This document shows positions 9,603 through 21,900 of a stretch of 64,000 nt of DNA, piece after piece; position 1 is the stretch's first letter; every line of letters starts with the position of its first letter. Both the position numbers and the translations under genes were made by a program. This DNA comes from Myrica gale (lineage: Eukaryota > Streptophyta > Magnoliopsida > Fagales > Myricaceae): positions 18,959,001 to 19,023,000 of the forward strand of contig OZ005611.1 in the NCBI GenBank assembly GCA_963930655.1. Direction: 5' to 3'. The notes below the pieces were generated by a model. That model searched no databases. It was given only the letters and a program-made list of their open reading frames with translations, and was not told the origin of the DNA.

Positions 9603-11750
9603 CTAAACAATCCAACAAATGAAAACAAACAAAGAGTCATTATGCTCTGGAACTGTGCATGCCTCTTGCTCGAGCCGCAACTGTTTGCGCTCTGCTTCAG
9701 ACTCTAATTGTTGTTGCTTAAGACGGATTTCTAGATCAGCTTGTTTTGAAAAAACTTCCTCAATGTTTTGCTGTCTATTTCGTAAGTCCTCAATTTCCTT
9801 TCTCGCATTATCCAATTGACGGCTCATATGTGAAACTCTACCCGTGGAATTTGCTGGATCCGGTTTCATTCAATGCCCAAGACCTCTAGAATATCAAGAT
9901 CTCTTTCCAAGCACTTGGGAGAATATGTCAACTTCGGTGGGATTCGTGCCATCCGTTGGTGACAGTGTTTGTAATGCAACAATGTTGTCCCGGTGTTTCA
10001 AAAACAAAGTTTCCGAATTATATATATGTCGCAATAAGGAAACTTAAACAAGTACTGATATTTAGCGAAGTCTCAAAAGATGCTCCGTAGCTTCTGGGCA
10101 CACCCATTCCCCTTTGGAAGTCTTGTGTGACGCTTCATACACAGTCGAGGGCATGATGTTTTCTTGGACCTCATCTTGTTGCACAATATCCAAGTATAAG
10201 TGCAAATTAACTAACACATCTCACCGTAGAGTTGTATACTAATTTTGTAAATATTATTACCAATTTAATGCGAAGACGAAGGAACGTCCTCGAGTCATTA
10301 GTGTGATGCACTTTCAATTTTTTCCGATTTATTATATTGATAAGACTTCGTTCCTGGATAAAAGTGCGAACCATTACAGTAGAGATATATGTTAAAGCTT
10401 CGATTATATCTAACAACTTTACATAAGCTAAAATATCCATATTTTGGTTGTTGGTGTTTAAAGATAGATTAGAGTGGAAAAGACACCTTAAAAAAGTTGA
10501 CAAATTGGTCCAGTGGTGCTGGTGTTGACACATGAGGAAGAGAGATGTCGACATATGCTACATCCACTCGAGTGATGTTTTGATGGTGTCGACACACATG
10601 GAGAAAGTATAAAAAATTTACACATACACCCGAGAGCATAATTACAGTGAAGGCCAATGGTGTCGATCCTTTCTCACTATGTGTCCACACGTGTTGCAAT
10701 TTTACAGAAAATACTGCAACGTAGCCAGGTCATACTTTTCATTTAAAAAATATGGGGCACCTTTACAACAAGGTCAATAAAGCATATTGGGGACCACACA
10801 AGTCTAGAAGACTGTAAATATAAAAAAAGTGGAGAGAGAAAAAAAATATGCATCATTATTTATGACCTAATCTACCAAGAAGGACAATTCACCCATTTTT
10901 TAGTTGTGACCTAGACTCACAATATCAATATTCGAACTAAAACAAAGTGCTACGTACTTCCATTATAAGTAGTCTAAGTATTTCACCTTGACCTTAGGAG
11001 TTGAGAACATATCACATAGTTCCTGCCAATTTTCTTCTGACATGTTTGAAGAATAAGGGTGCAACAACGCTTCCTCCTTGGTATTCTACTTCTTATAATG
11101 TGCATGTAATCTACCCTTATGACGTAGATATGCACTACTCATTAGCTCATCGACAGTTCTTTGATCCTCCACCTGACTCATATTAAGATCAAAGTCCTCC
11201 TGCACTTAGATCACCATAATCATAGAATTTTTAATATTAATTTGCATATTGCAGAATGTAAGTAAATGTAATGCAGATAAAAATTAATAGCACAAGCCTC
11301 ATAATGTGGTCTTTGACAACCTGTGGTACTCTTGACCAATGTTCTGTAGCAAATGGATCGTGCGACCTCACAAGTACTCCCACCTTTGTTGCAAGTCACA
11401 CTGCCTTTTGTGAATCTCCTCCGATATGACTGTTGGGAATGTTAACTTTGATTTTTCCCTTTGCCCGAACCATTTCTAAATTAACGCATCGGGACACACC
11501 ACGTTGTTGAGAAACTTCAAGTGTTGCTATACGACAAAGATCAACGTACTTGGTTATCTATTTAAGTAGTTAAAAGAGATGAAGTCAAAATTTATATTTT
11601 TTTACTTGTAAATCAGCATACTCACATTGTACACTAATAGATGCATCCTCAGTTTCGGGTGAACCGTCATTAGTCAGGAATGGCGGTAGCATGCTCGATG
11701 GAAGATGATGTGTCGATCCAGTAGACCGAAGTCGTCTCCCCCGCAGACAT
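9603..11750 (-). pseudogene. CACTA (Ptta/En/Spm) Transposase_24-like remnant
   Basis: Read on the minus strand, pieces of the plant Ptta/En/Spm accessory transposase family appear in order. At about 11520-11300 there is KIKVNIPNSHIGGDSQ followed by KVGVLVRSHDP. At 10190-10080 there is YEASHKTSKGEWV followed by EATEHL. At about 9980-9850 there is TEVDIFSQVLGKRS followed by RGLGH. Last, at 9869-9603, comes a Glu/Gln/Arg-rich coiled coil (SRQLDNARKEIEDLRNRQQN). Several in-frame stops interrupt these pieces. The part at 10200-10750 is filled by unrelated sequence. The order, next to DUF4216 upstream, is that of autonomous CACTA elements. Confidence 0.65.
10480..10730. repeat. GTGTCGACAC-bearing segment
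   Basis: This stretch inside the CACTA remnant carries TGTCGACA-type palindromes (near 10547 and 10588) and ACACCCGAGAG (near 10627). The same two motifs recur in the LTR at 38839-39396. It is probably a fragment of a related retroelement. Confidence 0.45.
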
Positions 11751-11873
11751 ATTTAATCCCTGCATAGATCAACCAAAAAAGTTAACATACGTATTTATCA
11801 AAAAACAAACTACAAGAATCTGAAGCCTAAGATATTCTCGACAAAACACGTGTATTTTAAAGCTATTCACCAG

Positions 11874-12780
11874 TCATTTAGAATCGCTATCAGTGACCCA
11901 CTGCTCTTCTTCATTTATGTTGTCTTCATCATACCCTTCTTCATCGATCGAGTCATCGTCACTTATAAATTCAACATTACTATTGAGACTTTCACATGAT
12001 TCTTCTACGAGCGAAGCATCAACTTCTTCGGGCTGTATATCTTCTCGGTTTAGAGGAACCAAGTCATGATCATTTAGATCAACAAATAAAGTGAAGTCGG
12101 GCTCACTCTTTTGTAATGTCTCAACATTCGACCTTTCGTAACTCTCCGCATCATCGTTTTCAGGGATGTCATAAACATTCATGTGCGGCATCTTTTGCAT
12201 GACATGCACATTACTGCCTAATTTGGGATCGTTGCGATAAAATACTTTATTTGCTTGACGAGCTAGAGTGAATGAATCTTCTTCATACGTTCTGCTTGTA
12301 TAGTGTTCATTTACTTGTATGTCATTTCTACCGTTTTTGGTATCCCACCAAGTACACTTGAAGACATAAGTCACATTCTCACCCAAGTATTTCAAGCCTA
12401 TTACATCATTTATGACTCCGTAGAAGTCGTGCAGCTCGTTGTTGTGTTCCACCTAAACAACCACCCCACTGTTTTGAGTTATACGAGACTTTTCAAGACC
12501 AACTGTGTGGTACCAAATGCTTAAATTTCTCTTAGACTGACCACATGCCAAGGCGTATAATTCATGTGACACGCTCGAGGAATTTTCATTGCACATCATA
12601 TGAATCTAAATAGATGAGAAATTAATTTAAAGTTTGTATTAGTCACACCATTCAATGCATAGAAGGAGAAATCATAACTAAATTTGGACTAATAAAACTA
12701 TTATTTTTATATTGCAAGCTTGTACCCGCTCTTCAAACCACTTAGGAAATTGTTCTTTGTTCCTACGCTCAACATCTCCA
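11874..12780 (-). pseudogene. CACTA-associated DUF4216 domain protein, remnant
   Basis: The longest open frame (12452-11874, 192 aa) has the DUF4216 core: FYGVINDVIGLKYLGENVTYVFKCTWWD, then SFTLARQANKVFYRNDPKLGSNVHVMQKMPHMNVYDIPEND, and an acidic C-terminal tail. Upstream, past an in-frame stop, are more family pieces: HTVGLEKSRITQNSGVVV and, near 12775-12715, VERRNKEQFPKWFEERVQ. DUF4216 follows the TNP2 transposase in plant CACTA elements. No TNP2 (Transposase_21) sequence is visible upstream, so this is the 3' half of an element. Function is unknown and this copy is broken. Confidence 0.7.
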
Positions 12781-12892
12781 GATCTCCATACGGACCAAGT
12801 CCAAATGCTCACTACATCAATAAAAAATTCATATTGTGATTAGTATCCCATATGTAGTTTAACAATATTGCGTGCACTCACTTAATGAAAGT

Positions 12893-13445
12893 ATCTAAAT
12901 ACAATAGGCAACACCAACAATTATGTGCTTACATGAAATCTGAGTCTTTATATGTGGAAAGTTTATATCAATGGCCGATAATTTTTTATTTAAAAAAATA
13001 TTGACGGTCTTCTGATGGAAGACATTTGAATCTCACTGGAGATTCCAATCAGTTTGTCCAAACTTTACCATAATAAAAAATGAACCCAATCAAAAATTTG
13101 ATGTCCAGTTGTGCAGCCCAGGACTTACTGTTGGAGGAACTTTATCGAAGAGAAATAATACATGGGCAATTAACCCAACAGATGACAGGAAATCATTGAC
13201 GCAAATAATTATCGTGTGGGGAGATGATTTTAGCCTCAGCAAGCTATAATCCCAGCAGACCCAACAATTACAAGTATTTTTTAAAAGCTTAAATTTCTCG
13301 AACACAAGTTTTATTGTTATCTATTTGTGTTACCTGTTAATAGTTTTAAAATATTTGTTTAAAGGTGCAACAATTAAATGGAGATGGAGATACTGGCGGA
13401 GAGCGGCGACGGCAGAGGTTGAGAGTAAAGAACCACTCAACTGGC
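12893..13445. repeat. Dispersed direct repeat, copy 1 (~550 bp)
   Basis: The stretch aligns end to end with 14507-15135. Shared strings include AGTTTATATCAATGGC, AATAATTATCGTGTGGGGA, TTATTGTTATCTATTTGTGTT and GTGCAACAATTAAATGGAGA. The two copies lie about 1.6 kb apart in the same orientation and differ by roughly 15-20% plus indels. I recognise no coding content or terminal motifs. Confidence 0.75.
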
Positions 13446-14506
13446 AATGACATCTACTTTCCCTTCTCTTTTTGTCGTTGTCGTCGTATTGCACTATATG
13501 TGCTGCTACAATTAATCATAATTACTATATTTCGAGCTTTCTTTGACCAGTATTTTAATCTTTCTTCCATTTTTTATAAATATTTCTTCCATTACTTTCG
13601 CGCGTGCACATGTCTATCTGAACAAGCAGATATATATATATCTGGCATATCTATAAATTGCTCTTTTCTTTCAAACGATAACGTTTCTGATCTTTTATTT
13701 CTAATAGCCCTCCAAGCTCCAAAATAAGTTATGATAACTCTGCTACCAAGCACGCAAAGCATACAAACAAAGTGCATGCAGATAGAATCCAATGTTGAAT
13801 TAGCGACACCACTTGAAAAATAACAAAGCACACAAGTAGTAGCCCCTTGACTTACCAGAGGTTGCTCAAAAAAGCATGGTAGTAGAACACCACTACAAGC
13901 TGCCCAAATAGATCATAAAGTGGTCAGGCACGTGAGATTCACATGCACGTGTGGGCGCACGTTCTTTGACAAGTTGCCTCTAGATGGGTGTAGAGAATAG
14001 TGTTTGAATACGTTGAGCTCTTCCCTATTGCGCGTGGCCACCAAAACTCCTCCAAAACCTAGCTCTAACTTTGAATATTGTCAAGAATGTAGTCCAGAAG
14101 AGAGTGCTTATGGAGGTTAGTTTATGATGACCGACCAATGTGATTTTGATAAAGGGACAAAAAAAGAAAGAAAAGAGACCTCTCATCACCAGAGACAACT
14201 CAAGGAAGGGGGTTTCAGATGGCACAGGGGAGAGAGATTCTTTTGAGAGGGCAGGCACGCTCTCTCTAGAATACAATGGAATATACTTAGCCTAAAAAAA
14301 GAGTTAACTTTGATTTTGTACAACCCATCTTCAATATTGCTGAAATGTTGGGGTTTTACTCGTTTCAAAGGAAAATAATCTCCTGTAAATCATTGATTTC
14401 TGGAGTAGTTTTCACCGTGATTAGTCTTTTTACGAATTGAATTTTATAATTTTACCAGAACTCGATGAATATTTCTTGGTTTGGGGGTTTCAAACTTGGA
14501 TTGGTG
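13446..14506. other. Non-coding spacer between the two direct repeats
   Basis: No gene seen. It holds a short TA run near 13630. It also has a minus-strand frame at 14025-14276 without family resemblance. Confidence 0.4.
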
Positions 14507-15135
14507 GAGCTAAATACAATGGAGCCCAACAATTGTGTGCTTATATGAAACCCGAGTATTTATATGCTGAAAGTTTATATCCATTACAGATATTGTTTTA
14601 GTTTATATCAATGGCAGATAATTTTTTATTTGAAAAAATATTGACGCCTTTTCATGGAAGACGTTTGAATCTCACTCGAGATTCCAATCAGTTTCTTCAA
14701 AATTTACCGATAGTAATCAAAGAACCTAATCAGAAATTTGTTCACTAGTTGTGCAGCTCAAGCCTTAATGTTTGAGAAACTTGTAAGTCATAATCATCAA
14801 AATTTTGATTGTGCACAAAAGCCAACATAACTTTATAGAAGAGAAATAATACATTGGCAATTAACCTAATGGATAATAAGGTGGTAGGAAATCATTGAAG
14901 CAAATAATTATCGTGTGGGGAAGATGATTACAAGCTATAATCCCCAACAATTGCAATTCTTTTTCTTAAAACTTAAATTTCTCTATCACAAGTTATATTG
15001 TTATCTATTTGTGTTCTCTCTTAAATAATTTTAAAATATTTTGTTAAAAGTGCAACAATTAAATGGAGATGGAGTTGAACTGCCTGGCGACGGCAGAGGG
15101 TGAGAGTAAAGAGCCCCTACCCACTCTACCGTCAA
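14507..15135. repeat. Dispersed direct repeat, copy 2 (~620 bp)
   Basis: This is the second copy of the 12893-13445 segment. It has extra sequence around 14570-14600 and 14780-14830 that copy 1 lacks. It ends with the same GGCGACGGCAGAGG and GTGAGAGTAAAGA strings. Confidence 0.75.
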
Positions 15136-15224
15136 TGGTCAATTAAGAATTAAGATTTCTCTAGGTTTGGTTACATTTGGAATAGAGTACGATCAGGAAC
15201 AAAACGCATGACTCCGTAGACGTA

Positions 15225-15994
15225 GTAAATAAGACACGAGATTTAAGTAGTTCGATCCATAGACTTACATCCATTGTGAGAAGGCTCAACGAAACAAATT
15301 AGTGTACTCACTAATGATGTAAAAGAGATTGCAGAGAGACTTTATTTATAAGCATTTGATTAAAACAGCCAACATTGCTTTATCAATGAGAGACTAATAA
15401 ATCTAATACTCTCCCTCAAACTCAAATAGAAATTTCCCAGAAGAAAAAAGTGCAGTCGAAGGATGGCCGAAATCCTGCCGGAGAGGGGGCGGACAATCTC
15501 CTAAATGTGGCCGTAGAGGGTCGCCAGAATGAGGAGATTCCCAGAAGTTCACCGGAGGGATGTCGGACAGGGCGTTGGAAAATCCAAGAGAAGATGCCAG
15601 AAGGTTGTCGGAGTGATGGCAGATGGGGCACCGGAAGGCCCGAAAGAAGATGCCGGAAGTTTTCCGGAATGATACCGGACAGGACGCCGAAAAGCCCAAC
15701 AGAAGAACTAAACGAGAACTTGGAAATATGATCGAAATGACTCTGATATCATGTTAAAAATAAAATAAAAAGAGAAAAATAATTTAGAGCAAAAGAGAGT
15801 GGAGAGAGAGAAGTGAGACACGAGATTTAAGTGGTTCGGTCCATAGACCTACATCCACTGTGGGAAGGCCTAACTGAGCAGATTGGTATACTCACTAATA
15901 TGTTGATGAAAGATTACAGAAATGCTTACTTATAAGCCTTTGATTATAATAGCTCATATTACTTTTGCAATGTGGGACTTTAATAACTCTAATA
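15225..15994 (-). mobile_element. TRIM-like miniature LTR retrotransposon
   Basis: Two LTR-like copies in the same orientation, 15752-15994 (243 bp) and 15225-15408 (truncated), flank a non-coding interior of about 340 bp. On the minus strand the upstream LTR ends in TTTTTAACA and is followed at once by TGATATCAGAG (15741-15751), a primer site for initiator Met-tRNA. The other LTR is preceded by a purine tract, GTTTGAGGGAGAG (15409-15423). There is no gag or pol: the interior is a GC-rich CCGGAAG-type repeat region with only an unmatched 98-residue minus frame. LTRs, PBS, PPT and no coding region define TRIM elements. The LTRs differ by about 20%, so it is old. Confidence 0.65.
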
Positions 15995-17161
15995 TTCTAA
16001 GTACAACTTAAACGGGAATCGGAAGACTTGAGGTTGATGAATGGATGCCTCAAGAGTCGTGGTGTCCGAGTAAGATTGAACAGTTCCTAGCAAACAATAG
16101 AGCAATAAGTGTGCAGAAAATCGTGGGGGAGTAAAAAAAGAACCTAGAAAGTATATTGATGGAATAATCCCGGCCTGTTTATGTAGGAAAAGGTATTTTG
16201 GGCCTTTATTGTACTTTTTGAATTGACAGGCCCGATGGCTTTAATTTGGAATGGGTTCGGTAGAAATCTCATTCTCGCCAACCCCGGTGGCCCATCAACC
16301 CCTAAGCCTCTCGAAGAACGAGTCGCCTGCTGGAGGAAAAGAGAATATAGAACATCCCTTTTATCCCATCTGCCCTGCAGAGGAGTATAAGAAAGACGAT
16401 TATCATCATCTTCTCTGACAGGTATCCAGAAAAAGAATAAGATCTAGGCCTTCTGATAGAGGAAAAGAGGCAAAGATCACATTCAACCGCCGATTGTCGA
16501 TCCTCGCTGCCACCTCAAGATAGAGGGAAAGAGTCAAAAGAAAGGGTCAGAAGGGGACCATAAACTATGGTAGTTCAATCACCTACCTAAGTACCCCATA
16601 TAAAGAAGAGGCCCAAACCATCTGGACATAAGGGCGGAGGTTCAAATATGAGGCAAGGCCAGATTTTTACTTTTCACTAGAATAATAAATTAAAAAAAAA
16701 AAACTTGAACATCCTGACCTCAAGGTGAAGCTCCCTCTTGATATTTGTTTTTTTCTGTAGGAGCAAAATCTCTGCTGAGCCCAGCTCAGTCTTGTTCTTG
16801 ACCAGCCCTCCTGAGCCACGTGGTGGGCCTGATTTTTTTGGCATCATCATATGCCAAGAGGATTGTGAGCGAAATAGAATGTGTTGTGTCTAGTTCGTGT
16901 CTTCGTGATGTATTTTTTCTTGGCAAAATATATTGTGACCGTGATAAATAACGAAGGGTCTAGAGAGAGGGGGCCTCTCTCTCTCTATCTGGACTTCGGA
17001 AAAGTTTCATTTGCTTGAGCATTTTGTTAATAGACCGTGAGGTATTCATTGCATGTGGCCTTGGCAAAAGGTCGAGAGTGATTCTCGCTGTAAGAAAATA
17101 TGTTGTTCACCTCTGTTTGCACACAATTAGTTCTAGGTTTTCATCCCAAGTTATAGTAGCG
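15995..17161. other. Non-coding, probably decayed retroelement DNA
   Basis: No open frame or domain is recognisable. GGGCC-rich strings near 16200-16330 and an A-run at 16695 suggest old repeat DNA, but I cannot define borders. Confidence 0.35.
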
Positions 17162-17166
17162 CACTG
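17162..17166. repeat. 5' target site duplication CACTG of Copia element A
   Basis: CACTG lies immediately before the 5' LTR and again at 21901-21905 right after the 3' LTR. Five bp is the normal Copia target duplication. Confidence 0.85.
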
Positions 17167-17365
17167 TATTAACGATAGAGCTGAGCTGGAATGCTGAGCT
17201 GGAACTACAAGTCACAAATTGAAAGTTATAAGCTGGAAATTAGTTTTCATTTTCAGTTTTCTTGTGTAACAGATTGTAATCTTTATTCTCTGGCCGTATA
17301 TAACGAAACAGAGTGTATACAGAAGATAGAAGTCTTCTTTCTCTCCATCATCATGCTTCTTAATA
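17167..17365 (+). repeat. 5' LTR of Copia element A
   Basis: It is 199 bp and runs TATTAACG to CTTAATA. It carries a short local duplication (GAGCTGGA at 17178 and 17191) absent from the 3' LTR and contains a GTATATAAC TATA-like box near 17296. Confidence 0.9.
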
Positions 17366-17377
17366 TGGTATCAAAGC
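17366..17377 (+). other. Primer binding site (initiator Met-tRNA)
   Basis: TGGTATCAAAGC directly abuts the 5' LTR. It differs from the usual TGGTATCAGAGC by one base. Confidence 0.85.
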
Positions 17378-17437
17378 AGGTTATCTGAGTTCTTCTCGAT
17401 TCAATTCACATCCGTTTCTTCTTCCAATCTTCGAATC

Positions 17438-20400
17438 ATGCTTGAAACTGAAACTGAATCACCAGTAATTTCACGATCGTCAGACAACACGAATTCAACT
17501 ACGATGACTGTTGAATCAGATCCTAGAAGCCCCTACTATCTTCATTCAAGTGATCATCCTGGACTACTTCTTGCTTCTCAACCACTGTCAAACTGCAATT
17601 ACCACTCTTGGTCCCGATCTATATACCTCGGTTAAGAATAAGTTAGGGTTCATAAACGGGACTGTAAAAGAACCTCCAAAGTCTGATCCTTTTGTCCATT
17701 GCTTGGAATCGTTGTGATACAAGGATTCGATCATGGATCCTTAATTCTTTATCAAAGGAGATAGCTAGTGTGATATACATGAATTCCGCATATGAAATCT
17801 GGACAGAACTCAAAGAGCGTTTTTCACAGTGTGATGGACCATTAATTTTTAATATTCAAAAATCTATAACTGATTTACGCCAAGGTCAATTGGATGTAAC
17901 TAGTTACTACAATAAGTTGAAAATTCTTTGGGAGGAATTGCTGAATTATCAACCACTTCAAGACTGTGGATGCTCTGGAAATCGTTCTTTTGTTGGTTAT
18001 TATCAAAAGATTGTATCATGAAGTTTCTCATGGGGCTTAATTCTGAATTCACTGTTGTTCGTGGTCAAATATTGATGATGGATTCTTTGCCTAAGATCAA
18101 TAAAGTTTTCTCATTAGTCTTACAAGAGGAACGATAGAGAGGATCTATGTCTGTGAATTTAGGTTTAACTGTTGAATCAGTTGCCTTAGCAGCTAAAATA
18201 GATGGTCATTTTAAGAAGAATAGACCTATGTGCAATCATTGTGGAATTCTGGGACATACGGCAGAGAAATGTTACAACTACATGGTTATCCTCCGGGATA
18301 CAAATTCAAATAAAAGACTAAATTGTCAACAACTGCTACAGTTCAAGGGACAAGAAGTGCTTCTCAATTTCTTTCTGCCCTACCGTTTACTCAAGATCAA
18401 TATAATCAGCTGCTAGCCCTGTTAAAGTCTGCAAATATGGTGCTAACTTCAAATTTCACAGGTGCTTATAAATATGTTTCTAGTTCTGTTCAACTTACTC
18501 ATACTGTCAATTCTTGGATTGTGGATTCTGGTGCCACTGATAACATTGTGTGTTTAGTTTCTCATCTCACACGAATCACATATTCCATCAATAGCTCAGT
18601 AAGGTTACCTAATGGTCTCTCTATTGCTGTTACTCATATTGGAGAAGTCAGACTTTCAGCTGATCTGTTACTTACTGAAGTGTTATGTGTGCCTTCATTT
18701 GGATTCAATTAAATTTAAGCAAGCAAATTATATGTTAGAATACTTGTTGTTTTGTTTTCCTTGCTAACCATTGCTTTCTCCAGGACCTACCAACATGGAG
18801 GACGATTGAGATGGGTGAGCTGAGGAATGAATTGTACTATTGGCTGTCTCATTTTTCACCAAATCTGTCATCTCCTGTTTCATGTTTTCATGTTAATAAG
18901 TCTAATGTCAATCTATGGCATATTAGATTAGGACATCCTTCAATAAGCCGAATGTATTTGCTTAAGCAAAATATTGCTGACATTTCTCTTTCCGAATTTA
19001 CATCTTGTCCTACTTGTCCTCTTGCTAAACAAAAGAGGTTTCATTTTCCTACTAGAATTAATAAATCTGCGTTTGCTTTTCAACTCATTCATTGTGACAT
19101 TTGGGGCCCTATGACTACATCTACTCTAGATGGTTTTAAATACTTTCTTTCCATTGTTGATGATTACTCTCGTTCTACTTAGGTTTACTTAATGAAATCT
19201 AAGTCAGAAACTCGATCTCTTTTGCAATCATTCTTCAAGACTGTTGAAACCCAATATTCTGGTCAAATCAAAGTCATTCAAACCGATAATGGCTCTGAAT
19301 TTGTCATGAAATATTTCTATGCTTCTCGGGAGTGTAATACATCAGCATAGTTGTGTTGAGACTCCACAACAAAATTCTATTGTGGAGAGAAAACATGAAC
19401 ATATCTTGAATGTAGCCCGATCTCTCATGTTTCAAGCTAATCTCCCACTTCATTTTTGGGGTGATAGCATTTTGGTAGCTATTTAACTAATAAATAGACT
19501 TCCCACTCAAGTTTTAAACAATATTTCTCTTTTTGAAATGTTGTTTAAAACTACACCTTCATATCAGCATCTTAGAGTCTTCGGATCTCTATGCTTTGCT
19601 TATACTCTTTCTATTCATTGTACCAAATTTTCTCCTAGAGCTAAAAGATGTGTGTTTCTAGGTTACCCTTTCGGTGTAAAAGGGTACAAGTTATTTGTCT
19701 AGATGCACATGTTTTTCCCATTTCCTGAGATGTTACATTCGATGAAGATATTTTTCCCTATAAAAATTCTTCTTCTACACCAAATCTTGATGGCCTCTTT
19801 GCAAGTACTCCTACTCAGGATACTTCTTCCTTTGTCATTCCTCTTCCCATTTTAGAATCTTTTGAATATTCATTCCAGTCACCCGATTCTGTTCCTCCTA
19901 TCACACATACAAATTTGCCTTCTCCTCCTGTAGATACTGTTCCACCAGCATCTACTCCTCTTTTTCGTAAGTCTACTAGAGTTCATAAACCTCCTGCCTA
20001 TCTTGCTGATTATCACTATCAACAGGTCTCTTCCTTCCTCTTATCTCAATCAGATTCCAATGGTAGTCCTCCTGGTAAGCATTGTACTCCTTATCCTTTA
20101 TCTGCATCACTTAGTTATAGCAGATTGTCACCAAGGAAAAGGACTTTTGCCCTGTCCATTTCCACTCATTTTGAGCCTCACACATATCAACAAGTTGTTC
20201 AATATCCTCATTGGAGAAAGACCATGGCTGCTGAAATCTCTGCTCTTGAGGAAAATGAGACTTGGGTTTTAACTACTCTTCCACCTAACAAACATTCTAT
20301 CGGGTGTAAATGGATCTATAAAGTCAAATACAAGGTTGATGATACTGTTGAGCGTTACAAAACAAGGTTAGTGGCTAAGGGTTATACCCAACAAGAAGGT

Positions 20401-21691
20401 TTTGATTATTATGAGACCTTCAGCCCTGTTGCCAAACTTTCAACTGTCTGGTTGCTTCTTTCCATTGCTGCTATCAAGAATTGGTCTTTGCACCAATTAG
20501 ATGTGAATTATGCATTTTTGAATGGTGACCTTGATGAAGAGGTCTATATGTCCATACCGCTTGGTTTTGACGACAAGGGGGAAATTTGGTATGCAAACTA
20601 AAGAAGTCTTTGTATGGCTTAAAGCAAGTTTCAAGAAAATGGTCTGCCAAGTTTTCATCCACATTGGTTGCCTATGGTTTTTATCAATCATTGGCTGATT
20701 ACTCTTTATTTACCAGAGCAAGACCATTCATTCATTGTTCAGCTTGTTTACAGAGATGACATTTTAATAGCAAATAATGATTGTACTGTTGTCGAAAAGT
20801 TGAAGGTTTATTTGAATAGCAAATTTAAATTGAAAGATCTTGGAGAGTTTGGAATATGCTAGATCATCCAAAGGTATTCACTTGTGTCAAGGAAAATATG
20901 CCGTAGAGATCATATCAGATTGTGGTTTATTAGGTGGAAAACCAGCCAAGTTTCCTATGGAACAACATCTGAAACTCACGAAGGATGATGGAGATGAAGT
21001 GGCTGATCCAAGTCAGTATAGGAGATTAGTAGGAAGATTGATTTACTTGACTATTACTAGGCCAGATATTGCATATGATGTGCAAAGGCTAAGTCAGTTT
21101 ATGAGTTGCCCAAGACAGCCTCATATGGATTCAGCCTATCGTGTAGTCCATTATCTTAAAGGCACTGTTGGTCTTGGTTTGTTCTTTTCCTCAAAACCAA
21201 CTTCTTTGCATCTAAAAGCTTTTGTTGACTCTGATTATGCGGGCTGCTTTGATACTAGAAGATTAATTACAAGTTTTACTGTGTTTCTTGGTGATAATTT
21301 GGTATCATGGAAGTCAAAGAATAAAAATGTGGTCTCTCGGTCATCTGCAGAAGCAGAGTACAGGGCTATGGCATCTGCTGTATGTGAGTTAACGTGGCTG
21401 AGAAGTCTATTGGTGGATTTAAATGTTGAACATCTACAAGCTGCACTTATGTTCTGTGATAATCAAGCTGCAATCCATATCTCAACTAATCTGGTGTTTC
21501 ATGAGAGAAATAAACATATAGTGGTGGATTGTCACACTATAAGAGATAAGTTGCAAGTTGGCTTAATTCGAATTTTACATGTTAATACTCAGCATCAAAT
21601 TGCTGATGTATTGACTAAGGCATTGGGTTTAGCTCAGTTTAATCACTTAGTAGGCAAGATGAGATTGTTAAACATATATCATCCATTTTGA
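17438..21691 (+). pseudogene. gag-pol polyprotein of Copia element A, disrupted
   Basis: Domains appear in the Copia order. The gag starts at ATG 17438 (SDHPGLLLASQPLSNCNYHSWSRS); a CCHC knuckle CNHCGILGHTAEKC lies near 18230. The protease motif WIVDSGATDNIV is near 18520. GAG-pre-integrase (LWHIRLGHPS) and the integrase core ([27 protein letters not shown]) span about 18900-19500. Reverse transcriptase follows from 20200 (GCKWIYKVKY, QLDVNYAFLNGDL). The RNase H region has [19 protein letters not shown] and a DNQAAIHI block, with a genuine TGA at 21689. The reading frame changes at least six times, with in-frame stops (for example near 19182), and the RT active-site block reads VYRDDIL instead of YVDD. 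Only 20840-21691 is a long intact frame. It cannot make a working polyprotein. Confidence 0.93.
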
Positions 21692-21698
21692 GGGGGAA
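21690..21698 (+). other. Polypurine tract of Copia element A
   Basis: GAGGGGGAA immediately precedes the 3' LTR and overlaps the pol stop codon. It is the expected plus-strand primer. Confidence 0.8.
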
Positions 21699-21900
21699 TA
21701 TTAACGATAGAGCTGAGCTGGAACTACGAGTCACAAACTGAAAGTTACACGCTGGAAATTAGTTTTCATTTTTAGTTTTCTTGTGTAACAGATTGTAATC
21801 TTTATTCTCTGGTTGTATATAACGAAATAGAGTGTATACAAAAGATAATTTTGTCAATTAATAAAAGTCTTCTTTCTCTCCATCATCATGATTCTTAATA
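21699..21900 (+). repeat. 3' LTR of Copia element A
   Basis: It is 202 bp, TATTAACG to CTTAATA, with an extra AT-rich ~20 bp near 21855 missing from the 5' LTR. It is followed by the CACTG TSD. Confidence 0.9.

Larger units (their letters stand above)
17167..21900 (+). mobile_element. Copia LTR retrotransposon A, complete structure, TA...TA ends
   Basis: The element is 4734 bp with LTRs 17167-17365 and 21699-21900, a perfect 5-bp TSD (CACTG), a Met-tRNA primer site, a polypurine tract and one decayed gag-pol. Both LTRs begin TATTAACG and end CTTAATA instead of the usual TG...CA. Because the TSD fixes the borders, the non-canonical ends are real. The LTRs differ by roughly ten substitutions plus a 13-14 bp duplication in the 5' copy and a ~20-bp deletion, so the insertion is not recent. 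Confidence 0.93.

Noticed and set aside
13890-13900. CACTACAAG resembling a CACTA terminus
   Set aside because: No inverted partner, no 3-bp duplication and no subterminal repeats at this place; the following bases diverge at once.
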